Assembly (NCBI GenBank): GCA_964436235.1
Contig: CAYTCW010000016.1
Location: 1 to 46,693, forward strand
Reading direction: 5' to 3'
DNA: 46,693 bases
Source of the DNA: UBA9980 sp964436235
GTDB lineage: Bacteria > Muiribacteriota > UBA9980
This document shows, one piece after another, positions 1-8,502 of the stretch. Numbering within the stretch: the stretch's first letter is position 1; each line of letters starts with the position of its first letter. The notes under the pieces were generated by a model. That model did no database searches. It saw nothing but the letters and a program-made list of their open reading frames with translations, and was not told the DNA's origin. Position numbers and translations under genes: made by a program.

Positions 1-1562
1 TATCCGTTCATAATAGCGTCGTATTCTTTTTCGTGGATTATATGTTTTTGAAAATGGTCCTGGCCGAAAGCCATGAGATCTTTGTAAAAAGTGCTCCAGA
101 TCAGCAGAAAGTAATACCACTGGATGCGTTTTAAGAATTTATTTTTTGAAAAGAGGCTTTTATAGGTTTTCCAGTTGATATTGTAGTGTAAAAAAAGGTT
201 TTTACGATAGGTGGTAACGGTTTGCATATAGGTCATATTTCCCGCGGGCATTATAACATGCAGCTGATCGTACATCGAAAGATCGTCAACGGTTATGCGG
301 CCTGTGTTTTTGAGACCTTCGTAGAGAGCGGTCCCCGGATAGGGCGTCAGCATTCCCGGGCTTATAAAATCGGCGTAGCGCCCGAAAAACTCGAGCTCCT
401 GTACCAGCGATTCTTCGGTATCGTGTTCGGTGCCCCAGATCATCATTATTAAAAGAAGGATATCGTTGCGCTTGACTAAATCCATCGCTCTGAGTATGAT
501 GTTGCGGTTCTGCATGCCTTTATTGAGTAGTTTTAATACGTCGGCGAACGGCGATTCGGCGCCGAGCATTATTTTAAAGAGGCCGAGTCTTTTTAATTCA
601 GGCAGCATATCGGCGCATTTAATAACCGATGTGCAGCAGGCCTGCACGAAGAAATTAATTTTCATTCCGCTTGCCTTTAAATTATCGATGAAACCTCGCA
701 CCCACTCGGGTTTTGACAAAAAATCGGTATCGCCGAATACGAAGGTTTTCTTGCCGTAAACTTCGTATAAGAGTTTGAGGTATTTGATGGCGTATTCAGG
801 CGAGTGTCGTCTGACGGTGTGGTTCCAGGCGGCCGATTCGGTGCAGAAGCTGCAGCGGTTGGCGCAGCCGCGCGAAAACATTGCGCCGAAGGTTTCATTT
901 CCGCCGTAAATGGGAAGATTATAGCGTTCCATGGGAAATAATTCGAAAGCGGGCATGGGTATCGAGTCGAGGTTTTCGATAAACGGCCGCGCCGGGCTTT
1001 TATAAATATCGACGCGTGAATCAAAATTAGCCGCAGATGAGCAAACTTCCGTTTCGCTGAGCGCGAGGCCCGCGATTTGCTTGATGTTCTCCCGCAGAAT
1101 TTTATCGCTCCGGCTTAAAACGGCGGTTTGCTTTTTGCGCTTCGCGAGAGTTTCGGCGATTAGTTTAAACGTCATTTCGCCTTCGCCCATTACGGCTATA
1201 TCTATGAGTCCGCTTTTAATATAATTTTCGTGTAAAACGTTGAATAGATAACCGCCGCCAGCCACAAAAGCCGCCGGGTGAATTTTTTTTATCATGCGCA
1301 GGCAGGAGTTGACTTCGGTGTGATGGCAGGTATGCACGAATGTCGAACCGATCAGATCTGGCTTGAATTCTTCGAGAGTGTTTTTCAGAGCTAACCAGGG
1401 ATGTTTTTCAACGTGCAGATCGAGAATTTTAACTTCGAAGTCGTTTTTAACGTAAGCGGCGATATAGCCGAGAGCGGGTGAGGCCACGTTGCCGTTGAAC
1501 CAGCCCATATCGGTTTCGGGAGCGTCGAGTAATAAAATTTTAAAATCGCCGAATTTTTTCAT
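1..1562 (-). CDS. B12-binding-domain radical SAM protein (3' end missing)
   Basis: The frame is open from an ATG at 1562 to the left edge, so about 520 residues are present and the C-terminus is missing. Residues 1-150 look like a cobalamin-binding Rossmann domain (LLLDAPETD near the start, then a VAGGGYLFN loop and an AVMGEGE motif). The radical SAM cluster motif CxxxCxxC is at C233, C237 and C240 (GCANRCSFC), followed by a barrel-like region and an aromatic-rich tail. Families with this architecture (BchE-, HpnJ- and P-methyltransferase-like) do methylations or ring chemistry; I cannot name the substrate. It starts 14 bases after the prfB stop with no convincing Shine-Dalgarno, so it is probably co-transcribed with, and translationally coupled to, prfB. 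The class assignment is firm; the reaction is unknown. Confidence 0.88.
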   Translation of the reverse strand, partial: MKKFGDFKILLLDAPETDMGWFNGNVASPALGYIAAYVKNDFEVKILDLHVEKHPWLALKNTLEEFKPDLIGSTFVHTCHHTEVNSCLRMIKKIHPAAFVAGGGYLFNVLHENYIKSGLIDIAVMGEGEMTFKLIAETLAKRKKQTAVLSRSDKILRENIKQIAGLALSETEVCSSAANFDSRVDIYKSPARPFIENLDSIPMPAFELFPMERYNLPIYGGNETFGAMFSRGCANRCSFCTESAAWNHTVRRHSPEYAIKYLKLLYEVYGKKTFVFGDTDFLSKPEWVRGFIDNLKASGMKINFFVQACCTSVIKCADMLPELKRLGLFKIMLGAESPFADVLKLLNKGMQNRNIILRAMDLVKRNDILLLIMMIWGTEHDTEESLVQELEFFGRYADFISPGMLTPYPGTALYEGLKNTGRITVDDLSMYDQLHVIMPAGNMTYMQTVTTYRKNLFLHYNINWKTYKSLFSKNKFLKRIQWYYFLLIWSTFYKDLMAFGQDHFQKHIIHEKEYDAIMNG

Positions 1563-1576
1563 TGTTTGTACCGATT

Positions 1577-2710
1577 TTACACTGATTTGATAAAATGCAG
1601 ATAACTTTTAATAAAATCGTCGATCTGGCCGTCCATTACGGGAAAAATATTTCCGGTTTCATAAGTTGTCCGGTGGTCTTTAATTAAATTATACGGATGA
1701 AAGGTATAGGAACGAATTTGCGAGCCCCAGGCAATTTCGCGTTTGGCGCCGTTGAGTTTGTCTATTTCATCCTGGCGCCTGCGCAGCGTTAGATCCGCGA
1801 GTTTCGATTGGAGAAGTTTCATGGCCGTGGCTTTATTTGAAAATTGCGAACGCTCGTTCTGGCACTGCACTATCGTTCCGGTCGGAAGGTGCGTAATGCG
1901 CACGGCCGAATCGGTCACGTTAACGTGCTGTCCGCCCGCGCCGGACGAGCGGAATGTGTCTATTTTAAGGTCTTTATCCTCGATGATTATTTCTTCGCTT
2001 TCTTCGATCTGCGGAAGGACATCGACCGAGGCGAAACTTGTGTGGCGGCGGTGGTTGGCGTCGAAAGGCGATATGCGCACTAAGCGGTGCACTCCTTTTT
2101 CGCCTTTAAGATAACCGTAGGCGTAAAGTCCGTTTACTAATATAGTCACGCTTTTGATACCCGCCTCTTCGCCGGCGAGCTGGTCTATAATGGAATATTT
2201 GAATTTATGCTCTTCCATCCAGCGGGTGTACATGCGCATGAGCATCTGGGCCCAGTCCTGAGATTCGGTGCCGCCCGCGCCCGGATGGATCGAAATGATA
2301 GCCGAATTAGAGTCGTATTTATCGTCGAGAAGGAGCGCTATTTCAAATTCGGAAAGTTTCTGCGCCGTTTTTTTCATGGCGTCGATAAGATCGCCGGTAA
2401 GCGAGTCGTCGTTTTCGGCCTGCATTAATTCGAGTGTGAGATGGACGTTTTCGTGCAGCGACACAATTTCATTGAAAAGCGCTAAGCGCGGTCTTAACTG
2501 GTTGAGACTTTTAAGCGTCTGTGTGGAATTTTCACGGTTAAGCCAGAAATCGGGTTGGGCGGCGATCTCTTCGAGTTTCGCGATTTCCGCGGCGGCTTCT
2601 TTAGATTTGAAAACGCCGCAAATGCCTGAATAAACCTCGTCCATATTTGCTATGTCGGTTCGGATATCGGAAATATTTTCTAATTTAGTAGTAATTATTG
2701 AAGTTTTCAT
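1577..2710 (-). CDS. prfB: Peptide chain release factor 2 (RF2)
   Basis: RF2 recognises UAA/UGA stop codons and triggers peptide release on the ribosome. The 377-residue product has the tripeptide anticodon SPF (S214-F216) that distinguishes RF2 from RF1 (PxT), the catalytic loop GAGGQHVN with Q261 of GGQ, and the usual coiled N-terminal domain. I place the start at ATG 2710: the in-frame TTG at 2752 is the first codon of a TTGACA -35 box, so it lies upstream of the transcript. The whole gene is one frame; the in-frame UGA and slippery CUU of the autoregulatory frameshift found in many prfB genes are absent from the N-terminal region. No Shine-Dalgarno precedes the start, consistent with a near-leaderless mRNA. 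It is followed by the radical SAM gene and is divergent from the DUF711 gene. Confidence 0.96.
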   Translation of the reverse strand: MKTSIITTKLENISDIRTDIANMDEVYSGICGVFKSKEAAAEIAKLEEIAAQPDFWLNRENSTQTLKSLNQLRPRLALFNEIVSLHENVHLTLELMQAENDDSLTGDLIDAMKKTAQKLSEFEIALLLDDKYDSNSAIISIHPGAGGTESQDWAQMLMRMYTRWMEEHKFKYSIIDQLAGEEAGIKSVTILVNGLYAYGYLKGEKGVHRLVRISPFDANHRRHTSFASVDVLPQIEESEEIIIEDKDLKIDTFRSSGAGGQHVNVTDSAVRITHLPTGTIVQCQNERSQFSNKATAMKLLQSKLADLTLRRRQDEIDKLNGAKREIAWGSQIRSYTFHPYNLIKDHRTTYETGNIFPVMDGQIDDFIKSYLHFIKSV

Positions 2711-2723
2711 AAATACAGGGCTG

Positions 2724-2752
2724 ATTATAACATTTAGGCATAAAATTGTCAA
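2724..2752 (-). promoter_or_regulatory. Consensus sigma-70 promoter of prfB
   Basis: On the minus strand TTGACA (2752-2747) is followed after exactly 17 bases by TATAAT (2729-2724), a perfect match to the housekeeping promoter consensus. The expected transcription start lies near 2717, only about 7 bases before ATG 2710, so the leader has no room for a Shine-Dalgarno sequence. Confidence 0.85.
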
Positions 2753-2787
2753 TAATTTAGCTTTAAAATAAAAAAGCTATAAAATTG

Positions 2788-2816
2788 TTGTAAAATAAAA
2801 TCAATTATGATAAAAT
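2788..2816 (+). promoter_or_regulatory. Possible sigma-70 promoter of the DUF711 gene
   Basis: TTGTAA (2788-2793), a 17-base spacer and TAAAAT (2811-2816) precede the gene by about 40 bases. The match is moderate (4/6 and 5/6) in an AT-rich divergent intergenic region, so chance is a real alternative. The mRNA would carry the clear AGGAG ribosome binding site ahead of 2856. Confidence 0.45.
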
Positions 2817-2855
2817 TATTTTCATTTATCATTATTCTGGTTAGGAGAATTAATA

Positions 2856-4220
2856 ATGGCTTATTTTACGCCCGGTGAAATACTCGAAACGATAGCGATG
2901 GTGCAGATGGAACATTTCGATATCCGCACGGTCACGATGGGCATATCCCTTAAAGATTGCGCCCATCCCGACATTAAGATCTGCGCCGATAAAATATATA
3001 AAAAAATAATGAACTATGCCCGCAATCTCGTACCTATGGTGAATGAAATCGAGTTGAAATTCGGAATTCCGATTATTAACAAAAGAATATCCATCACGCC
3101 TATTTCGATAGTGGCCGAATCGTGCGAATCGAATAATTACACGCCTATAGCTAAGGCGCTCGACCGCGCGGCGGCGGAGCTCGATATTAATTTCATCGGC
3201 GGATTTTCCGCCCAGGTAGAAAAAGGGTTCAGCAAGGGCGATATTAATCTGTTAAACTCTCTTCCCGAGGTTCTTTCGACGACGGAGCGCGTGTGCAGTT
3301 CGATCAACGTGGCTTCTACGAAAGCCGGAATAAATATGGACGCGGTTTTAAAAGTGAGCGAAATGATTCTCGAATGCGCCCGCAGAACGGGCGATCGCGA
3401 TTCGGTCGCCTGCGCCAAATTCGTGGTTTTCTGCAACGTGCCCCAGGACAATCCTTTTATGGCGGGCGCTTTCCATGGCGTTTCCGAGGGCGAATGCGTT
3501 ATTAACGTGGGTATCTCAGGGCCGGGAGTGGTCCGTAACGCCGTGTCGATGATCAAAAACGCTTCTTTCGACGAATTAGCCGAAACGATTAAAAAAACGG
3601 CTTTTAAAATAACGCGTGTCGGCGAGATGATCGGCCGCGAAGCTTCGAAGTTATTGAACGTGCCGTTCGGTATCGTCGATATATCGTTAGCTCCCACGCC
3701 GGCTGAAGGCGATTCGGTGGCTAATATTTTAGAGGAAATGGGCCTTGAAGTATGCGGGACGCACGGAACTATATGCGCGTTAGCCATGCTCAACGACGCC
3801 GTAAAAAAAGGCGGCGTAATGGCCACCTCTCATGTGGGCGGGCTTTCCGGCGCGTTCATACCCGTTTCTGAGGATATGGGCATGATAAGGGCCGTTAATA
3901 AAAACGCTCTTACTCTCGAGCGTTTATTGGGCATGACCGCGGTCTGCTCGGTGGGTCTTGATATGGTGGCTATTCCAGGCGACGTGAGAGTCGAAACCCT
4001 CGCAGCGATTATAGCAGATGAAATGGCCATAGGCATGATAAATTCTAAAACTACGGCCTGCCGCTTGATTCCCGCGTTCGGAAAAACCGTCGGCGATACC
4101 GTTAATTACGGCGGCCTTCTCGGCGAGGCGCCCGTTATGCATATAGGCGGCTTCGGTTCAGAGCGCTTTATCCGCCGCGGCGGAAGAATACCGGCCCCTC
4201 TTGCGAGTTTAACTAATTAA
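2856..4220 (+). CDS. DUF711 / UPF0210 (PFL-like fold) family protein
   Basis: The 454-residue protein matches the UPF0210/DUF711 family in length and in recognisable segments: an N-terminal ETIAMVQMEHFDIRTVTMGI stretch, a central FCNVPQDNPFMAGAFHG region and a C-terminal glycine-rich end with RRGGRIPAP. Family members adopt a fold resembling pyruvate formate-lyase-type enzymes, but no reaction is established that I can name. In many genomes the gene sits directly beside a small ACT-domain protein (UPF0237); none is present here. The start is fixed by AGGAG eight bases upstream of ATG 2856. It is divergent from prfB across about 145 bases and followed by a hairpin, so it is probably a single-gene unit. 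Confidence 0.9.
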   Translation: MAYFTPGEILETIAMVQMEHFDIRTVTMGISLKDCAHPDIKICADKIYKKIMNYARNLVPMVNEIELKFGIPIINKRISITPISIVAESCESNNYTPIAKALDRAAAELDINFIGGFSAQVEKGFSKGDINLLNSLPEVLSTTERVCSSINVASTKAGINMDAVLKVSEMILECARRTGDRDSVACAKFVVFCNVPQDNPFMAGAFHGVSEGECVINVGISGPGVVRNAVSMIKNASFDELAETIKKTAFKITRVGEMIGREASKLLNVPFGIVDISLAPTPAEGDSVANILEEMGLEVCGTHGTICALAMLNDAVKKGGVMATSHVGGLSGAFIPVSEDMGMIRAVNKNALTLERLLGMTAVCSVGLDMVAIPGDVRVETLAAIIADEMAIGMINSKTTACRLIPAFGKTVGDTVNYGGLLGEAPVMHIGGFGSERFIRRGGRIPAPLASLTN

Positions 4221-4233
4221 ACGGACGAATGAC

Positions 4234-4261
4234 CGATAAGTAAATTTTTAGTTTACTATCG
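4234..4261 (+). terminator. Hairpin after the DUF711 gene
   Basis: CGATAAGTAAA pairs with TTTACTATCG (10 base pairs, one bulged A, 7-base loop) just after the stop codon at 4220. No clear U-tract follows, so it may be a weak or Rho-assisted terminator or an mRNA 3' stabiliser. Confidence 0.35.
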
Positions 4262-4274
4262 CCGGACGGCGGGT

Positions 4275-4283
4275 TGCTATAAA
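4275..4283 (+). promoter_or_regulatory. Possible extended -10 promoter for the PilZ gene
   Basis: TGCTATAAA fits the extended -10 pattern TGnTATAAT, with no good -35 at the proper distance. It would start transcription near 4290, about 15 bases before the TTG start of the PilZ gene. Confidence 0.35.
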
Positions 4284-4304
4284 ATAAAATGGCGGTGATA
4301 TTTT

Positions 4305-4844
4305 TTGTTAAATATGTGGGATAAATTATCTAATATTTTCGAGCACCTTTCCAATAAAAAGAAGGGTACCGGCTTTGATTACTACAATTACAACGAGTTC
4401 GTTCCTGCCGATATCCAGCAGAGGCGCACCCATCTGCGCATCGAACTTTTTCTGCCGTTGAATTTCTGGCGGATAATCAGAATAAACGCCGGCGTTGAAT
4501 TGTGCGATGAAACTTTGAAACGGGGAGATTTCCAGAGAGTGCCGACGGTCGGCGGAATGGGCCTCAATCTTTCGGGGACGGGCGTTTTGATCATATCTTC
4601 CGACGATTTTGCCAAAGACGATTATATCGAAATCGACGACAGGATATTCGGAAAGCAGATGAATATTTTCGGCCGCGTCATAAGGGCGGGCAGCACTAAT
4701 TTCGACAATAAAAATATATGTGAATTCGCCGTTAATTTCATTAATATGAAAGAAAGCGATTACGAATTTTTAGTAAGATCGATTTTTGATAAAATAAAGT
4801 TATTAAGAAATATTAACCGCAAGGATTATTTAAACTCGCTATAA
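4305..4844 (+). CDS. PilZ-domain protein, predicted c-di-GMP receptor
   Basis: The 179-residue protein has both c-di-GMP-binding signatures of PilZ domains: an Arg motif QRRTHLR (RxxxR, near residues 45-52) and, further on, NLSGTG matching [D/N]xSxxG in the first beta strand of the barrel. The spacing between the two is larger than in the simplest PilZ proteins because a segment containing LKRGDFQRVPTVGG is inserted. No membrane segment or second domain is evident, so it is likely a cytoplasmic adaptor. The TTG at 4305 has GGTGA five bases upstream; ATG 4314 is an alternative with poorer spacing. It leads a TPR protein, histidine kinase and NtrC-type activator, suggesting that c-di-GMP input and phosphorelay control are connected (inference). 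Confidence 0.85.
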   Translation: MLNMWDKLSNIFEHLSNKKKGTGFDYYNYNEFVPADIQQRRTHLRIELFLPLNFWRIIRINAGVELCDETLKRGDFQRVPTVGGMGLNLSGTGVLIISSDDFAKDDYIEIDDRIFGKQMNIFGRVIRAGSTNFDNKNICEFAVNFINMKESDYEFLVRSIFDKIKLLRNINRKDYLNSL

Positions 4845-4885
4845 ATAAAGATAACGCCGGGGCGGCTGAGTCCCGGTATAATAAA

Positions 4886-5395
4886 TTGAATTTGGAGTCG
4901 GCAGTTTTGGATTCAATACTCAGATTTACAGGTTATAATGCGGCTGAAGGTTTTAATTACAATCAAATAGCGGTTGCGATAATAGGCACCTGCATAGCAT
5001 TGTATATTTTGTTATTGATCTTTAATTTTTTCCTGCACAGGGCTAAAATTAAAAATCTTGAAATCGCCATGGCGCGGTTTCCTAATTATGCGGACGTGCG
5101 CTATAAAATCGCCGAGGTTTATTATAACTACGGCGATTACGCCAATGCCGCAAGATATTATAAAGAAGCGCTGGTTATCTATCCATATAATTCTTCCATA
5201 AAAATCAAACTTGCCATGCTGATATTAGAACAGCAAAAAGACTTAGAGGCGGCATTTAAAATGTTTGCGGAGGTCCGCTTTGCAGTGGACGCTGAACCGC
5301 GCGCTAAATATATTATAGATTCTTACTTAAAAGAAAAAAAATTATATGAAAAATTCCATTCAATCCGCAATGAAAAAGAGGTTCAGCCGGTTTAA
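4886..5395 (+). CDS. Membrane-anchored TPR protein
   Basis: A 169-residue protein with one N-terminal transmembrane segment (about residues 28-50, IAVAIIGTCIALYILLLIF) and at least two tetratricopeptide repeats behind it (YADVRYKIAEVYYNYGDYANAARYYKEALVIYP, then a weaker copy). TPRs are protein-interaction scaffolds, so this is probably an inner-membrane adaptor facing the cytoplasm. The start is uncertain: TTG 4886 has no clear ribosome site, while TTG 4907 has GGAG ten bases upstream. Its last 50 bases overlap the histidine kinase gene in another frame, so the two are almost certainly co-expressed. Confidence 0.78.
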   Translation: MNLESAVLDSILRFTGYNAAEGFNYNQIAVAIIGTCIALYILLLIFNFFLHRAKIKNLEIAMARFPNYADVRYKIAEVYYNYGDYANAARYYKEALVIYPYNSSIKIKLAMLILEQQKDLEAAFKMFAEVRFAVDAEPRAKYIIDSYLKEKKLYEKFHSIRNEKEVQPV

Positions 5396-6860
5396 CATCA
5401 ACAGGAGCCTTAAACTTCGTTTTATTTTCTTTGTGACGCTTCTGACTTTTATTACCATGTCGCTCGTCGTAATTTTTTCGATCAACCGCGAGCGCGCGAT
5501 AATAATAGAAAGCGTCGTTCAAAAAAGCACTATGGCGGCCCGTACCATAGCAAGGGCCGCTTCCGACATGAATGAAGAACAGATAGCTCAGATCGGCGAT
5601 TTGTGCAATATCATAATTCAAGACTCCGATATTAACTCAATTATAATAAGTAAGATCAGCGGTTTTTTCGAGGAACGCAGCGTAAAGACGCTTGTTTCTT
5701 TTCCTCAAAACGCCGACGGCAGGGTTTCCCGTGAAAAAAACGACGCGGCCGGCGGGATCACTCTTCGTGAAGATATTTATCAAATAAAATATTATTTTAA
5801 TATCGGCGATAGCATCGATTTGTTCGTGCCTTTTAAATTTAATAACGGCGCCGGCGGCCGCGTGTGGCTCGAAGTTTCTTTGAAAACGACTCAAAAGGCA
5901 CTCAACTGGATGCTTTGGCAGAATTTCGTAATAACGGCGCTTCTGACTTTTTTCGGCGGTCTTATTTCCGTTTTTCTGGCGCAGTTCGTTTTAAAGCCTC
6001 TTAATTATTTGATATCTTCGACGCAGAAGATATCGGAAGGCATATACGATGCGAAAATGCCCGTTACGGGTTCTTATGAGGCGTCGTATCTTTCGACGGT
6101 ATTTAATGAAATGATCGATCATCTCGAACAGAAAGAAGAATTTGAAACCAGGATGCGTAACTTGGATAAATTAGCCACTATAGGTCAGCTTTCGGCAGGC
6201 ATAGCGCATGAAATCAAAAATCCTCTCACTTCGATAAGAAGCCTGATAGAATTATTAAAAGAAGAAGAAGGGCTCAGCGCCGAAGGCATGAAATCCATAA
6301 GCGTAGCCCTCAGCGAAGTCGACAGGCTTAATAAAGTTACCAACGAGTTCGTCGCGCTTGCTAAACCTCATAAAAACAGGAATCTGACTTTTTTTGACGT
6401 TAACGAAGTATTAAAAAAAATATCGATTTTATTAAAGCCGCAATTGAAAAAAAATGGAATCGCGCTTTACGCTAACTTAAATTCAAAATTTAATATATTC
6501 GGCGAAGCCGATGAGCTCGCGCAGGTATTTTTAAATATAATAATAAACTCCATGCAGTCTTTCGAAGCCGGTAAAACTTCGAGAGCTATTATAATCAATT
6601 CGCGCGACGCTGACGACTGCTGCAAAGTCGAAATTATCGATAATGGCTGCGGTATAGATAAAGAAGGCATTTCGAAAATTTTCATGCCTTTTTTTACTAA
6701 CAAACCTTCCGGAACCGGATTGGGGCTTTCTATAGTAAAAAGGATATTAGACGATATGAAAGCCGAAGTCGAAATAGAAAGTTTGCCCGGAAGCGGAACG
6801 GCATTTAAAATATCGTTTCCGATTAAAAGTGATTATTCCCGCCGCGGCAGCAGCTTTTAG
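5346..6860 (+). CDS. Sensor histidine kinase (NtrB-like, HAMP-containing)
   Basis: A 504-residue inner-membrane kinase with a TM helix near residues 25-47, a roughly 150-residue periplasmic sensor region, a second TM near 193-217, a HAMP linker (VLKPLNYLISS onward), and a HisKA helix pair with the phospho-acceptor H288 in AHEIKNPLTS. The HATPase domain shows N box NIIINSMQSFE, G1 EIIDNGCGI, F box FMPFFTNK and G2 GTGLGLSIV, so it should be active. The ligand of the periplasmic domain is not recognisable. Start choice is between ATG 5346 and ATG 5373, neither with a strong ribosome site. The cognate regulator is the NtrC-type gene that follows 37 bases later. Confidence 0.93.
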   Translation: MKNSIQSAMKKRFSRFNINRSLKLRFIFFVTLLTFITMSLVVIFSINRERAIIIESVVQKSTMAARTIARAASDMNEEQIAQIGDLCNIIIQDSDINSIIISKISGFFEERSVKTLVSFPQNADGRVSREKNDAAGGITLREDIYQIKYYFNIGDSIDLFVPFKFNNGAGGRVWLEVSLKTTQKALNWMLWQNFVITALLTFFGGLISVFLAQFVLKPLNYLISSTQKISEGIYDAKMPVTGSYEASYLSTVFNEMIDHLEQKEEFETRMRNLDKLATIGQLSAGIAHEIKNPLTSIRSLIELLKEEEGLSAEGMKSISVALSEVDRLNKVTNEFVALAKPHKNRNLTFFDVNEVLKKISILLKPQLKKNGIALYANLNSKFNIFGEADELAQVFLNIIINSMQSFEAGKTSRAIIINSRDADDCCKVEIIDNGCGIDKEGISKIFMPFFTNKPSGTGLGLSIVKRILDDMKAEVEIESLPGSGTAFKISFPIKSDYSRRGSSF

Positions 6861-6897
6861 AACGCCAGGTTTGAAATTTTTCATAAAGGGGTATTTA

Positions 6898-8415
6898 ATG
6901 ACCGATAAAAATTATGGAAAAATATTATTGATAGACGATGAAGCCAGTATTCTTTTTTCTTTGAGCTCTCTTCTCGGCAGGCAGAAGTATATATGCGATA
7001 CCGCCGATTCCGGCGCCATAGGACTTAAAATGTTCCAGCAGAATATGAGTGCTTACGATATCGTGATTACCGATTTTTTAATGCCTGGTGTCGATGGAAT
7101 GCAGGTGCTTAAGACCATCCGGCAGTTGAGGCCGGAAACTTGCGTAATAATGCTCACCGCACACGGCAATACCGAAAACGCCGTAAACGCGATGAAAGAG
7201 GGCGCTTATGATTATATATCGAAGCCTTATGAAAATGAAAAGATCAAAATAATAGTCAAACAGGCTTTCGAGCGCATTAATCTCGAACGCGAAAATATTA
7301 TGCTTAAAAGCCAGTTAAGTTGCGAGTATAAGTTTGAAAATATAATCGGCAATTCCGATAAAATGAATTTAGTTTTTGATAAAATAAGCAAAGTGGCCGT
7401 TACCGACGCCACCGTCCTTATTACGGGCGAATCGGGCACGGGCAAGGAGCTCGTCGCCAGGGCCATCCACTTTAACAGCGGGCGCAGGCAGCGTAATTTT
7501 ATAACGCTTAACTGCGCGGCAATACCTGCAGATCTCCTTGAAAACGAGCTTTTCGGCCACGAAAAAGGAGCCTACACCGGCGCTCATAACGAATATAAGG
7601 GGAAATTCGAGCAGGCTGACGGGGGAACTCTGTTTTTAGACGAGATAGGCGATATGCCGATGCAGATCCAGGCTAAAGTTCTTCGCGCCATTCAGGAGCA
7701 GACAATAGAAAGGCTCGGCGGCGGCCAGTCGGTAAGGGTCAATGTGCGCTTGATCGCGGCAACCAATAAGGACCTTGAAAGTGAAATAGCGGAGAAGCGT
7801 TTCAGGGAAGATCTTTATTACAGGCTTAACGTTATAAATATTCTCATGCCGCCGCTGCGCGAGCGTAACGGTGATATAGCCATGCTGATAAAGCATTTTA
7901 TGACTTTTTACTCCAGAAAAATCAATAAAAAAGAGCCGTCACTTACTAAAAATTCTCTTTTATTAATGCAAAATTATCACTGGCCGGGAAATGTTAGACA
8001 GCTTCAAAACACTATCGAGCGCATTTTAGTTCTCTGCGACGGCGATACTATCGACGCATGCGAGCTGGTACTTATAAGCGGCCTTAAAGACGCGGGAGCC
8101 GCGGTTGAAAAAAGCGGCCTGCCTCCGTGCGCCGGCAATTCGTTAACGCCCGCCTCAACGGCCGCTTCGCCCCGGCTTCAACCGGCGGGCTGTGACGGCG
8201 TATATAAAGTCAGCGATTTAGAATCGCGGCAATATCATGAAGCGCAGAAAATGCTTATCGAACAATTCGAACTCGATTATATAACACGGGCGCTTCGTCG
8301 CAACGGCGGTAATATATTGCGCACGTCTCAGGAAATAGGCCTTAACAGGGCGCATTTTTACGAAAAATTAAAAAATCTTAAAATAGACGTCGATCAATTT
8401 AAAAAAAGTCAGTAA
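6898..8415 (+). CDS. NtrC-family sigma-54-dependent response regulator
   Basis: A 505-residue transcription activator. The receiver domain has acidic D13/D14 and phospho-acceptor D59 (VITDFLMPG). The AAA+ domain has Walker A GESGTGKE from residue 177, the sigma-54 contact loop GAYTGA at 224-229 (Tyr in place of the commoner Phe, a known functional variant), and LFLDEIGDM. A low-complexity Ala/Pro linker leads to a Fis-type helix-turn-helix at the C-terminus (GNILRTSQEIGLNRAHFYEKL). AAAGGGG six bases upstream fixes ATG 6898. It pairs with the histidine kinase directly upstream. Its targets would need -24/-12 promoters; I did not find a convincing one in this window, so targets may lie elsewhere. 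Confidence 0.95.
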   Translation: MTDKNYGKILLIDDEASILFSLSSLLGRQKYICDTADSGAIGLKMFQQNMSAYDIVITDFLMPGVDGMQVLKTIRQLRPETCVIMLTAHGNTENAVNAMKEGAYDYISKPYENEKIKIIVKQAFERINLERENIMLKSQLSCEYKFENIIGNSDKMNLVFDKISKVAVTDATVLITGESGTGKELVARAIHFNSGRRQRNFITLNCAAIPADLLENELFGHEKGAYTGAHNEYKGKFEQADGGTLFLDEIGDMPMQIQAKVLRAIQEQTIERLGGGQSVRVNVRLIAATNKDLESEIAEKRFREDLYYRLNVINILMPPLRERNGDIAMLIKHFMTFYSRKINKKEPSLTKNSLLLMQNYHWPGNVRQLQNTIERILVLCDGDTIDACELVLISGLKDAGAAVEKSGLPPCAGNSLTPASTAASPRLQPAGCDGVYKVSDLESRQYHEAQKMLIEQFELDYITRALRRNGGNILRTSQEIGLNRAHFYEKLKNLKIDVDQFKKSQ

Positions 8416-8462
8416 CTCTCATATTTTTCTGCCGTCTTTTTCATATAATGTTTATATTTTTA

Positions 8463-8491
8463 TTGAATTGTATTTCTTATTCTGATATAAT
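8463..8491 (+). promoter_or_regulatory. Sigma-70 promoter of the NHL-repeat gene
   Basis: TTGAAT (8463-8468), a 17-base spacer and TATAAT (8486-8491). Only 11 bases separate the -10 box from ATG 8503, so the transcript should begin about 5 bases before the start codon and carry no Shine-Dalgarno sequence. Confidence 0.75.
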
Positions 8492-8502
8492 GATTATTTA
8501 TT

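Noticed and set aside
677..1024. 115-residue minus-strand frame at the left end
   Set aside because: It is on the same strand as the radical SAM gene but in another frame, and the radical SAM frame has the CxxxCxxC motif and is uninterrupted.
2711..2752. N-terminal extension of RF2 from TTG 2752
   Set aside because: The TTG is the start of a perfect TTGACA -35 box, and the intervening codons include the TATAAT -10 box; the extra 14 residues do not resemble RF2.
3137..3826. 229-residue minus-strand frame
   Set aside because: It lies wholly antisense to the DUF711 gene, has no family resemblance and no ribosome site.
4857..4882. Hairpin CCGGG...CCCGG plus TATAAT before the TPR gene
   Set aside because: The stem is only five base pairs, without a U-tract, and the TATAAT has no usable -35 or extended -10.
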